64,000 nt of DNA from JANQRZ01 sp965215165 (GTDB lineage: Bacteria; Bacteroidota; Rhodothermia; Rhodothermales; JANQRZ01). Of the stretch, positions 34,807 to 42,460 are shown one piece after another. The DNA lies in the NCBI GenBank assembly GCA_965215165.1, contig CBDCCX010000006.1, positions 2,852,001 to 2,916,000 of the forward strand, in the 5' to 3' direction. The notes below the pieces were generated by a model. The model worked only from the letters and a program-made list of their open reading frames with translations, did not search any database and was not told the DNA's origin. The stretch's first letter is position 1. The number at the start of each line of letters is the position of its first letter. The translations under genes were made by a program, and so were the position numbers.

Positions 34807-35394
34807 TTACAGATTCAGCCCTGCGACGGTCACCGAGTAGGTCCCGATGACGAAGAGCACGACGGCGAGGCCCCACGAGAACGTGATCGCCGTGGCGCGC
34901 GCCATGTCGTTGCGGATGTAGTCGGAGAGGATGTTGTTGAGCCCGTAGAAGCCGTGGTGCAGCGCGAAGAGGAGGAAGAGGATGTTGAAGCCTTTCCACA
35001 GGACCGCGTAGACCGGATCGGCGAGGCGGAGCATCAGGACGTCGTAGGGCGTCGCGCCGGCCTCCTCGGCGGGCGGGTGGGTCGGACCGGGGAGCTCGTC
35101 GGCCTCGGGGTCGGGACGCTGGACCGGGACGACGGGGTTCGCCGGAGCTTGCTGGATCATCGCCCGGCGGCGGGCTTCGACAGCATCGTTGGCCTCGGTC
35201 GAGTAGCGCGGGAGGACGCCGGCCTCGGCCTGCTCGGCCGTCACCACGTCGTGCGAGATCGAGGCCGTGGTGCGGTCGTAGTGCTGGACCCAGAAGTGGG
35301 TGATCAGCAGGAAGACGAGGAACGTCCCCGTGATCCGATGCAGGAACCACTGGAAGGCGCTGGAGCGGGCCGTCTTGCCGTATTTGCTAGGCAT
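34807..35394 (-). CDS. sdhD: Succinate dehydrogenase membrane anchor subunit
   Basis: 195 residues, longer than the usual ~115 because a polar insert (~45-115) lies between helix 1 and helix 2. Three transmembrane helices are visible: FQWFLHRITGTFLVFLLITHFW, a second at AVLWKGFNILFLLFALHHGFYG and a third at ATAITFSWGLAVVLFVIGTY. HRITG and HHGFYGLNNILSDY carry the residues expected near haem b and quinone. The insert, rich in Pro and Glu, would face the cytoplasm or periplasm; its role is unknown. It sits between sdhC and sdhA. Confidence 0.85.
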   Translation of the reverse strand: MPSKYGKTARSSAFQWFLHRITGTFLVFLLITHFWVQHYDRTTASISHDVVTAEQAEAGVLPRYSTEANDAVEARRRAMIQQAPANPVVPVQRPDPEADELPGPTHPPAEEAGATPYDVLMLRLADPVYAVLWKGFNILFLLFALHHGFYGLNNILSDYIRNDMARATAITFSWGLAVVLFVIGTYSVTVAGLNL

Positions 35395-35442
35395 GAGGAT
35401 AGGGGTAGGGGCACGGCGCGCCGTGTACGTAAGGTCAACCGG

Positions 35443-35844
35443 TCACGAACCGAAATAGCCGATGAGCGCGGCGATGCTCGGGTAGCCACCGACGATGAAG
35501 AGCAGCGCGGCCACGCCGCCGAGCGTCCAGAACAGCTTCTTCTGGTTCGGACTCCACCCGAGGAAGTCGATCAGCACGATTCGCAGGCCGTTGAGGGCGT
35601 GCCACACGACGGCCCCGAGCAGCAGGAACTCGCCGACCTTGAAGATCGGCCCGTGGTAGCTCGTGATGAGCGCGTTGTAGGCGTCGGGGTCTGTGATGGC
35701 CTTGAGGCCCCAGACGTGGACGACCAGGTAGCCCACGAGCGCGAGACCGGTGAGCCGGTGGAGCATCCAGGCGAACATCCCCGTGCGGATCTTGTAGCGC
35801 GTGAACGCCTTCGGGCGGTACTCCTGGACCGTAGAGGAGGGCAT
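35443..35844 (-). CDS. sdhC: Succinate dehydrogenase cytochrome b subunit
   Basis: 133 residues from ATG 35844 (MPSSTVQEYRPKAFTRYK); an upstream in-frame ATG exists but the shorter start fits the family. Three transmembrane helices: MFAWMLHRLTGLALVGYLVVHVWG, FLLLGAVVWHALNGLRIVL and KLFWTLGGVAALLFIVGGYPS are interrupted by loops. HRLTG and WHALNGLRI contain the His expected to bind haem. First gene of sdhCDAB; a TAACTTCG box and two 16-bp repeats lie upstream. Confidence 0.88.
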   Translation of the reverse strand: MPSSTVQEYRPKAFTRYKIRTGMFAWMLHRLTGLALVGYLVVHVWGLKAITDPDAYNALITSYHGPIFKVGEFLLLGAVVWHALNGLRIVLIDFLGWSPNQKKLFWTLGGVAALLFIVGGYPSIAALIGYFGS

Positions 35845-35921
35845 GGCGAGCCGGGTTGGGTGAGGCGGCGCAGCAACTTTCACTTCCAACTGAAAACCGC
35901 GGGGCGGGTTGCAGCGGCGCT

Positions 35922-35929
35922 CGAAGTTA
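35922..35929 (-). promoter_or_regulatory. Candidate sdhCDAB promoter -7 box
   Basis: TAACTTCG on the minus strand, 78 nt before the sdhC ATG. Directly upstream of it lie the two tandem 16-bp boxes at 35932-35963. Confidence 0.45.
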
Positions 35930-35931
35930 CG

Positions 35932-35963
35932 GCGAAAGCCTATTTGGGCGAAAGCCTATTTGG
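35932..35963. repeat. Tandem 16-bp boxes upstream of sdhC
   Basis: gcgaaagcctatttgg occurs twice with no spacer (35932-35947, 35948-35963). On the minus strand each copy contains TAGGCTTTCG. Place and spacing fit binding sites for a regulator of sdhCDAB, or a duplicated promoter element. Confidence 0.75.
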
Positions 35964-35973
35964 GAGCGGAGAA

Positions 35974-36041
35974 AGAGGAGAGGGAAGAGAAAGAGGAGAG
36001 AGCCACTGTCGGCTCACCCTTCTCTCTCTTCCCTCTCCTCT
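35974..36041. repeat. Long polypurine/polypyrimidine hairpin between gltA and sdhC
   Basis: agaggagagggaagaga (35974-35990) pairs perfectly with 36025-36041, continues with mismatches inward, and closes with gagcc-actgtc-ggctc. All purines on one arm, all pyrimidines on the other. It may end gltA transcripts on the minus strand or be a repetitive element. Confidence 0.75.
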
Positions 36042-36062
36042 GACGGTCTTTCTCTTCTCTGT

Positions 36063-37202
36063 CTACCGCTCGGCAATCGGGGTGACGGTCTCGCCGCGCG
36101 GGCCGACGTACTCGGCGCGCGGGCGGATCAGGCGGTTGTCCTGCCACTGCTCCAGCAGGTGCGCCGTCCAGCCGGTGACGCGCGAGATCGCGAAGATCGG
36201 CGTGTAGAGGTCGCGCTCGATGCCGAGCAGGTAGTAGACCGAGGCGCTGAAGAAGTCGACGTTCGGGTACAGGCCCTTCGCGGTGTGGACCTCGTCCATC
36301 ATCGTCTTCGAGGTCTCATACCACCAGCGGTCGCCCTTCTCGTCGGAGAGGTCCTCGAGCATATCGCGCAGGATGATCGCGCGCGGGTCGTAGGTTTTGT
36401 AGACCCGGTGGCCGAAGCCCATCAGCCGCTCCTTCGCGTCGAGCTTGGCCTGGACGTACTCGGCCGGCGTCTTGTTGCTTTCCTTGATGTCGAGCAGGGT
36501 CTCCATCACCTTGATGTTGGCCCCGCCGTGGAGCGGCCCCTTGAGCGCGCCGATGGCCCCGGTGACGGCCGAGTACATGTCCGAGAGCGTGGACCCGATG
36601 ACGCGGCAGGTGAAGGTGCTCGCGTTGAGGCCGTGCTCGGCGTGGAGCACGAGCGCGGCGTCCATGATCGCCTCGGCCGCCTCGCCCGGCGCTTCGCCGT
36701 TGAGCATGTAGAGGAAGTCGTAGGCCATCGAGCCTTCGCCTTTCGGCGCGACCGGCTCCTGGCCCTTGCGGATGCGGTCGAAGGCGGCGACGATGGTCGG
36801 CATCTTGGCCGTGAGGCGGATCGCGTTCTGGTAGTTCGCCTCGCGGTCGTGGGACTCGGTGTCGGCGTCGAAGTCGGCCAGCATGCTCGTCGCCGTGCGG
36901 AGTGCCGACATCGGGTTGGCGTCCCTCGGCGTGTGGTGCCGGAGGTGGTCGATGATCTCGGACGGGAGCGCGCGCGCGGCCTGGAGCTGCTGAGTCAGCT
37001 CGCCGAGCTGCGCCTGATCGGGGAGGGTCCCGTTCCAGAGCAGGTAGGCGACCTCCTCGAACGACGCGTTCTTCGCGAGGTCCTTGATGTCGTAGCCGCG
37101 GTAGAGCAGCTCGCCCTCTTGGCCGTTGATGTACGAGAGTTCGGTGTCGAGCGCAACGACGCCTTCGAGGCCTCGGGACTTGACGGGGGCGGAATCAGCC
37201 AT
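36063..37202 (-). CDS. gltA: Citrate synthase (short, type II-like)
   Basis: 379 residues, the size of the Bacillus/Thermus-type enzymes. It condenses oxaloacetate and acetyl-CoA to citrate. Family marks: GLEGVVALDTELSYINGQEGELLYRGYDI near the N-terminus (read in two halves), the first active-site His in LHAEHGLNASTF, the second in LMGFGHRVYKTYDPRA, and the catalytic Asp region NVDFFSASVYYLLGI. The C-terminal RVTGWTAHLLEQW also fits. 2-methylcitrate synthases look similar; the location just upstream of sdhCDAB favours citrate synthase. About 220 bp of repeat-rich spacer separates it from sdhC. Confidence 0.93.
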   Translation of the reverse strand: MADSAPVKSRGLEGVVALDTELSYINGQEGELLYRGYDIKDLAKNASFEEVAYLLWNGTLPDQAQLGELTQQLQAARALPSEIIDHLRHHTPRDANPMSALRTATSMLADFDADTESHDREANYQNAIRLTAKMPTIVAAFDRIRKGQEPVAPKGEGSMAYDFLYMLNGEAPGEAAEAIMDAALVLHAEHGLNASTFTCRVIGSTLSDMYSAVTGAIGALKGPLHGGANIKVMETLLDIKESNKTPAEYVQAKLDAKERLMGFGHRVYKTYDPRAIILRDMLEDLSDEKGDRWWYETSKTMMDEVHTAKGLYPNVDFFSASVYYLLGIERDLYTPIFAISRVTGWTAHLLEQWQDNRLIRPRAEYVGPRGETVTPIAER

Positions 37203-37890
37203 GGAGCGGGAGCGGAGAAACGTTCGATTCAGAGGAGCCGGCCGCGCGCCGAAAGTCAGCTAGGGGAAGCCTCTCCCCGGCGCGGGATGGGTCGGGAATA
37301 TACGCGAGGGGCTATTCGGCTCCGGGGAAATCTCGTTAAGACATGGGCGCTCCGGACCGGCCGGAGGCCTCACGCGAGCAGGGAGCGCGCTTCGCGGCGG
37401 TCCTCCCGTCCGTGCCCCGCTCCGTGGTGGGGGATCGGCTTGGAACCAAGGCGCGAAAGGCGTACTTTCCTGCATTCGTTTCCCTAGCTATCATCCGTCG
37501 GGAAACGACCCTTTTTTGGCACCATCCGCGCTCCGGCCGGCCGCGCGCCTTGCGCCCCGGCCCCCGACCGCGCTCCGGGTCCGGCTCGGCCCCTGTGGTT
37601 TCGCCGCCGCACCGCCCCGTTTTCTAGCTCTGCCGAGGCACTCTACATCGTCTTGCTGACGCACCGCGCTTTCCAACTTATCGCACGCCTGATCGCAGCC
37701 GCGCGCGTGGAGCCTCTCTCCGCTCGCGCCGGCCGCGTTGTGCTGTCCCCTGAAGGCCCGCTCCGTCCGTTCGCGACGCCGCCTGCCGAGCCGGGACGCC
37801 ACCGCCGCACGAGCTCCGCCCGACCGACAGGCTCAGAACAGGCCGGCCGGCGCTCGCGGGCCGCAGGGCGTGCGCCCACACCCTCCCTGC
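37203..37890. other. 688-bp intergenic region between gltA and the RNase E/G gene
   Basis: No convincing gene, tRNA or other stable RNA seen. On the minus strand TATATTCC (37302-37295) is a likely gltA promoter box, 93 nt before its ATG. On the plus strand TACTTT at 37463-37468 could start the RNase transcript, which would give a leader of about 420 nt. The rest is G+C-rich with many self-complementary short words (ccggccgg, gcgggccgc). Confidence 0.5.
37295..37302 (-). promoter_or_regulatory. Candidate -7 box of gltA
   Basis: TATATTCC on the minus strand, the same word as before the lipoprotein pair at 57830-57823. Confidence 0.45.
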
Positions 37891-40743
37891 ATGTCCAAAG
37901 AAATCATCATCAACGTCACCGGCGAGCACTCGCGCATCGCGATTGTGGAAGACGGCGAGCTCGTTGAGCTCTACATCGAGAACCCTGAAAACGCCCGCAC
38001 CATCGGGGACATCTACCTCGCCAAGGTGCGCCGCATCCTGCCCGGCATCAAGGCCGCCTTCGTAGACATCGGCCAGAAGCAGGACGCCTTCCTCCACTTC
38101 TCCGACCTCTCGGACAACCTCCCGGCGCTCCTCGAGCTGTCCGAGGGCACGGTCCCCGACTGGTCCACCAAGTCGCTCCCGACCGCCCCGAAGCAGGACG
38201 GCGAAGCGAGCGACGATCTGGAGCTGGAAACCCCCGAGGAGCAGCGCGCCGCCCGCCGCCGCCGCGACCTCAAGCGGACCCACGGCCGGAGCCGACGCGG
38301 CCGAGGCCGCGGTCAGGAGACAGAGGAGAAGCCGGCGTCCGAAGACACGGCGGCCGAGCCGTCCTCGGCCGAGACGAGCGAGGAGGCCTCGGAGCCGCGC
38401 TCCCGCGGCCGGTCGGGTAACCGCAACGACGACCGCTCCGGCAGCCGGTCGGACGGAGCCGCGAAGCGTGGCGGCCGGGGCCGTCCGTCCGCGCCGCCCG
38501 AGGGCACGCCCCGATCCGAGGGCACGCCCGGAGACGTTCCCCAAATCATCCCGCCCGACGCCGTCGCCGAGCCGCCGAGCCGGGACGAGAGCACCGACGC
38601 GCCGGACGCTGAAGCGTCGAGCACGGACGCCCCGAAGCGCGAGCGCGGACGCCGTGGCGGTCGGGGGCGGGGACGCGGGCGAGGCCGCTCGGGGCAGTCG
38701 GCCGATCAGCAGACACGCAGCGAGCGAGCAGGCAGCGAGCTGACGAGCGATTCGGCGGAGGCGTCAGCGCCGCCGACCGACGAGAAAAACACGCCGCAGG
38801 AACAGCGAGGAGAGGAACAGCGCACGAGCCGAGGGCGCTCGGGACGGGGCCGCTCGGGCCGCTCGCGCAGGCAGGCGGACCCGGCCGAGGCGAGGTCGGA
38901 GCCGGAGGCACCGAAATCGAAGGCACCGAAGAAGGACGAGCGCTCCGACACGCGCTCCTCGGGCGCGGGGTCGTCGCGCTTCGTGATCGACCTCACCTCG
39001 AAGCCCAACCGCGCCAAGCGGGTGGAGGAAGAAGAGGAGGAGGAAGAGCGCTCCTCGCGCGGTCGGCGCGGGGGGCGGCGGCGCGGTCGGGGCCGGGGCC
39101 GCGGGCGGTCCGGGGCCTCGCGCTCGGAGACCGCGGAAAACAGCGAGAGCAGTGCGTCCGGCGACGGGCAGCAGGCGGGCGACGCAGCGGACCAGGACAG
39201 CGCGTCGAACGGTGACGGCTCCTCGAACCGCCGTGGCTCCTCCCGCCGCCGCTCGTCAAGCCGCAGTTCGTCGAGTCGCAGTGCGTCGGGCAACGGCCGG
39301 TCGTCGGGCCGGGGCGATTCGGGGCGCGGCCGGTCCTCGCGCTCGGGCTCCTCGAAGGGCGGCAGCGGCGGCTCCTCGAACGGCAGCAGTGAGCGGCCGG
39401 AGAAGTACCTCAAGCAGGACCAGAGGATCGTCGTGAAAGTCACGAAGGAGCCGATCTCGTCGAAGGGGCCGCGCGTCTCGACCGACGTGTCGCTGGCGGG
39501 TCGGTTCCTGGTGCTCATCCCGCAGGCGGACTACGTCGCGGTGTCGAAGAAGATCGAGTCCTCGAAGGAGCGCCGCCGGCTGCGCGCGCTCGCCCGGTCG
39601 CTCTTGCCCGAGAGCTTCGGGCTGATCGTCCGCACGGTCGCCGAGAACCGCGAGGCGAAGGCGCTCGACACGGACCTCCGGCTGCTCCTCGAGCGGTGGA
39701 AGAAGATCGAGGACCAGATCAAGCAGAAGCCCAAGCCGCCGAAGCTGCTCCACGAGGACGTCAACATGGTCTCGTCGATCATCCGGGACCTCTTCTCGGA
39801 GGACTACGACCGGATCGTGGTGGACGACCCTACGGTGCACAAGCACGTCAAGACCTACGTCGAGGGCGTCGCGCCGCAGATGGCCCCGAAGGTCAAGCTG
39901 CACACGAGCAAGGAGCACGTCTTCCGGACCTACAAGATCGACGGCGAGGTGCGCGCGGCCTTCGAGAGCCGGGTGTCGCTGCCGGGCGGCGGCTACCTGT
40001 TCATCGAGCACACCGAGGCGATGCACGTCGTGGACGTGAACTCGGGCCGCGCCGGGCGCGGGCTGTCGCAGGAGCAGAACGCGCTCCGGGTCAACCTCGA
40101 GGCCGCGCGCGCCATCACCAAGCAGCTCCGCCTGCGCGACCTCGGCGGCATCATCTGCGTCGACTTCATCGACATGCGCAGCGAGTCCGCCCGGCGCAAG
40201 CTGACCGACGAGCTCAAGCGCGAGTTCCGCAAGGACCGCGCGGTGACCAAGCTGCTGCCGATGTCCGACTTCGGCGTGGTCCAGATCACCCGGCAGCGCC
40301 TCCGCCCGAGCATCACCACCACGACCGACGTGGACGACCTCCCGGAGCCGCTCCCCGAGCCGGAGGCCGGCGGGCCGGATTCGCAGGAGCAGACCCTGGA
40401 GTACGCCCCGGAGCCGGCCACCGAGCGCGAGTCCCAACCGGACGGCGAGGCGCAGACGGCCGCCGAGGTGGTTGCCGACCTGGAGCGCTGGCTCGCCACC
40501 TACCGCGCCGAGGTCCAGGAGCAGCACCGCAAGCGCCCGATCCTGGTCCGCGTCCACCCGTTCCTGGCGGCCTACCTCCAGCGCGGCGTGCCGAGCGCGC
40601 TGACGCGGTGGCGCTTCCGCACGCGGCTCAAGTTCCGCCTCGACGTGGACGACAGCGCCAACCCGCTCGCCTTCTCAGTCCGCGACGAGAAGTCCGGCAA
40701 GAACCTGACGAAGAAATACAGCCGGGCGGCCGGCGACGCATGA
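37891..40743 (+). CDS. rng: Ribonuclease E/G with a large disordered insert in the S1 domain
   Basis: 950 residues from ATG 37891 (MSKEIIINVTGEHSRIAIVE); the frame opens earlier but that part is not protein-like. RNase G is usually ~490-520 residues. The S1 domain starts normally (GDIYLAKVRRILPGIKAAFVDIGQKQDAFLHF split in two) but is interrupted at ~80-500 by about 420 low-complexity residues full of Arg, Gly, Ser, Glu and RGRGRG motifs. It resumes at QRIVVKVTKEPISSKGPRVS. Catalytic Asp715 (VVDVNSGR) and Asp758 (CVDFIDMRS) are present. The zinc-link CPxC of E. coli RNase E is absent. Function: endonuclease of mRNA decay and rRNA maturation. The insert probably binds RNA or recruits partners. 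Confidence 0.93.
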   Translation: MSKEIIINVTGEHSRIAIVEDGELVELYIENPENARTIGDIYLAKVRRILPGIKAAFVDIGQKQDAFLHFSDLSDNLPALLELSEGTVPDWSTKSLPTAPKQDGEASDDLELETPEEQRAARRRRDLKRTHGRSRRGRGRGQETEEKPASEDTAAEPSSAETSEEASEPRSRGRSGNRNDDRSGSRSDGAAKRGGRGRPSAPPEGTPRSEGTPGDVPQIIPPDAVAEPPSRDESTDAPDAEASSTDAPKRERGRRGGRGRGRGRGRSGQSADQQTRSERAGSELTSDSAEASAPPTDEKNTPQEQRGEEQRTSRGRSGRGRSGRSRRQADPAEARSEPEAPKSKAPKKDERSDTRSSGAGSSRFVIDLTSKPNRAKRVEEEEEEEERSSRGRRGGRRRGRGRGRGRSGASRSETAENSESSASGDGQQAGDAADQDSASNGDGSSNRRGSSRRRSSSRSSSSRSASGNGRSSGRGDSGRGRSSRSGSSKGGSGGSSNGSSERPEKYLKQDQRIVVKVTKEPISSKGPRVSTDVSLAGRFLVLIPQADYVAVSKKIESSKERRRLRALARSLLPESFGLIVRTVAENREAKALDTDLRLLLERWKKIEDQIKQKPKPPKLLHEDVNMVSSIIRDLFSEDYDRIVVDDPTVHKHVKTYVEGVAPQMAPKVKLHTSKEHVFRTYKIDGEVRAAFESRVSLPGGGYLFIEHTEAMHVVDVNSGRAGRGLSQEQNALRVNLEAARAITKQLRLRDLGGIICVDFIDMRSESARRKLTDELKREFRKDRAVTKLLPMSDFGVVQITRQRLRPSITTTTDVDDLPEPLPEPEAGGPDSQEQTLEYAPEPATERESQPDGEAQTAAEVVADLERWLATYRAEVQEQHRKRPILVRVHPFLAAYLQRGVPSALTRWRFRTRLKFRLDVDDSANPLAFSVRDEKSGKNLTKKYSRAAGDA

Positions 40744-40804
40744 CGAGCTATGAACAACATTTGAGTATCCATTCGCCCGTCGTCGCTCGTAACTCGTAGC
40801 TCGG

Positions 40805-41095
40805 ATGAAGCCGAAGCAGATCGTGCAGGCGCTGGAGGAGGCCGTCGCGCAGCTCGGCGTGGCGGTGCGGCGGGAGCGCGGGAGCTTCCGCGGCGGGCTG
40901 TGCACGATCGGCGGCGCGACGGTGGTGGTGCTCAACAAGCGGATGCCGGTGGAGGCCCACCTCGCGGTCCTCGCCGAGGCGCTCCGCGCGCTGCCTTCCG
41001 ACGAGGTCTACCTCCGCCCCGCCGTCCGGGACGCCGTCGAAGCCGCCTGGGCCAGCCGCGACGCGGGCGTCGGGGTCGAGATCGAGGAGGAGTAG
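40805..41095 (+). CDS. Conserved-looking small hypothetical protein
   Basis: 96 residues, MKPKQIVQALEEAVAQLGVA. A small alpha/beta protein: helix, then strands around GSFRGGLCTIGGATVVVLNK, helix AHLAVLAEALRALPSDEVYL, then a C-terminal helix. No family name recognised with confidence. Start supported by MKPK and by its place between RNase E/G and the MBL gene, all on one strand with gaps of 61 and 2 bp. Probably co-transcribed with the MBL gene. Confidence 0.65.
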   Translation: MKPKQIVQALEEAVAQLGVAVRRERGSFRGGLCTIGGATVVVLNKRMPVEAHLAVLAEALRALPSDEVYLRPAVRDAVEAAWASRDAGVGVEIEEE

Positions 41096-41097
41096 GG

Positions 41098-42000
41098 ATG
41101 GCGAATGGAAACGAAGGCGTGGAGAGCGGGGAGGGAGGGGAAGGCTCTGATCCTTCTCTCCATTCCCTCCCAACCCTCCACGCCCCCCACGCCCTCTCAC
41201 CGCCGCGCCTCCGCGTGACGCTCCTCGGCACCGGCACCTCGACGGGCGTCCCGGTCATCGGGTGCCGCTGCGCGGTCTGCACCTCGGACGACCCGCGCGA
41301 CGAGCGGACCCGCTGCGCCGCTCACCTCGTCGCCGCGACCGAGCACGGGCCGGTTCACCTCCAGATCGACGTCGGCCCGGACTTCCGGCGGCAGGCGCTC
41401 CGCGAGGGCATTCCGCGCGTCGATGCCGTCCTGTTCACCCACCACCACTTCGACCACGTCGTCGGCCTCGACGACCTGCGGCCGTACTTCTTCGAGAACA
41501 AGGCGGTCATCCCGTGCTATGCCGACGCCGGCACGGCGGACGTGCTGCGCGGGATGTTCCGCTACATCTTCGACCGGACCTACCCCGGAGCCTCCCTCCT
41601 GGATCTGCACGAGGTCGAGGGGGCGTTCACGGTCCAGAGCCGGTACCGCCCCGAGGCGACGGTCGCGGTGGAGCCGCTGCGGGCGTTCCACGGCGCGCTG
41701 CCCGTCCTCGGCTACCGGATCGGGCGCTTCGCCTACCTGACCGACGTCAACCGGATTCCCGAGGACACGTTCGCACAGCTCGGCGGCGTCGACGTGCTGG
41801 TTCTGGACGGCCTCCGCCGCGAGACGCACCCGACCCACTTCAGCTTCGGCGAGGCCGTGGCGGCGGCCGAGCGCGTCGGCGCGCGGCAGACCTATTTTAT
41901 CCACATGACGCACAGCGCGCTCCACGCCGAGATCGACGCCGAGCTACCCGGCGGCGTCGCGCTCGGCTACGACGGGTTGACGTTTGAGGTGGCACCGTAA
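41098..42000 (+). CDS. MBL-fold metallo-hydrolase (PhnP / RNase Z-like)
   Basis: 300 residues if started at ATG 41098, which has gaggaggag upstream but that also codes the end of the previous gene. The fold begins at VTLLGTGTSTGVPVIGCRC (~residue 39). Zinc ligands: HHHFDH (~115-120), His in LRAFHG, Asp in AYLTDVN and His in FIHMTH. Also CRCAVC, the extra cysteine pair of PhnP-type enzymes. Likely a phosphodiesterase on cyclic or linear small phosphates; substrate unknown. The first ~38 residues are encoded by a palindromic low-complexity element (41116-41184), so the true start may be a GTG near 41215. Confidence 0.85.
   Translation: MANGNEGVESGEGGEGSDPSLHSLPTLHAPHALSPPRLRVTLLGTGTSTGVPVIGCRCAVCTSDDPRDERTRCAAHLVAATEHGPVHLQIDVGPDFRRQALREGIPRVDAVLFTHHHFDHVVGLDDLRPYFFENKAVIPCYADAGTADVLRGMFRYIFDRTYPGASLLDLHEVEGAFTVQSRYRPEATVAVEPLRAFHGALPVLGYRIGRFAYLTDVNRIPEDTFAQLGGVDVLVLDGLRRETHPTHFSFGEAVAAAERVGARQTYFIHMTHSALHAEIDAELPGGVALGYDGLTFEVAP
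41116..41184. repeat. Inverted-repeat element at the 5' end of the MBL gene
   Basis: Outer arms ggcgtggag (41116-41124) and ctccacgcc (41176-41184). Inner arms gggaggg (41133-41139) / ccctccc (41165-41171), and aagg / cctt. Purine-rich left arm and pyrimidine-rich right arm, like the element at 35974-36041. Confidence 0.65.
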
Positions 42001-42002
42001 CA

Positions 42003-42022
42003 GGGCGCAGCGCGCTGCGCCC
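42003..42022. repeat. Perfect 20-bp palindrome, REP-like
   Basis: gggcgcagcgcgctgcgccc, followed by ctac, in the 36-bp spacer between the MBL gene and aroQ. The form gggcgcag..ctgcgcccctac resembles dispersed intergenic palindromes that I recall from several genomes. Copy number in this genome cannot be seen. Confidence 0.8.
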
Positions 42023-42036
42023 CTACGCACTCTGGC

Positions 42037-42459
42037 ATGACTCTCCTCGTCCTCAACGGCCCCAACCTGAACCTGCTCGGCCGCCGCGAGCCGGAGGTCT
42101 ACGGCTCCACGACACAGTCGGACATCGAGGCCGGGCTTCGGGCAGCGTTCCCCGAGGTGGCGTTCGACTTCCAGCAGCACAACGGCGAGGGCGCGCTGAT
42201 CGACGCGCTCCACGCGGCCGACGGCGAGGCCGACGGCGTGGTCTTCAACCCCGGCGGCTACGCTCACACGAGCGTCGCGCTGCACGATGCCGTGGCGGCC
42301 ATCGACGTGCCGGTCGTGGAGGTGCACATCTCGAACGTCTGGGCGCGCGAGGACGTTCGGCAGCGCCTGACGATCGCGGCGGCGGCGGCGGGCGTCGTCA
42401 GCGGCTTTGGCGTGGCAGGGTACCGGCTGGCAGTGCGGTACTTCCTCGACCGAGTCTGA
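42037..42459 (+). CDS. aroQ: 3-dehydroquinate dehydratase, type II
   Basis: 140 residues, normal length for the type II dodecameric enzyme (shikimate pathway, 3-dehydroquinate to 3-dehydroshikimate). N-terminal LVLNGPNLNLLGRREPEVYG contains the catalytic Arg/Tyr loop. FDFQQHNGEGALIDALHAA, VVFNPGGYAHTSVALHDA and VPVVEVHISNVWARE (catalytic His) follow. The residue order matches AroQ/AroD2 throughout. It ends 1 bp before the next gene, which starts with GTG at 42461. Confidence 0.96.
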   Translation: MTLLVLNGPNLNLLGRREPEVYGSTTQSDIEAGLRAAFPEVAFDFQQHNGEGALIDALHAADGEADGVVFNPGGYAHTSVALHDAVAAIDVPVVEVHISNVWAREDVRQRLTIAAAAAGVVSGFGVAGYRLAVRYFLDRV

Positions 42460-42460
42460 C

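Noticed and set aside
36001..36041. Pyrimidine-rich tract as a plain terminator
   Set aside because: It is the right arm of a long inverted repeat and lacks a T-run at the stem base in either direction. Listed as a repeat instead.
37203..37890. A tRNA or stable RNA gene
   Set aside because: A gttcgattc word occurs near 37221 but the flanking bases cannot form a T-arm or acceptor stem. No RNase P, tmRNA or SRP RNA signature was seen.
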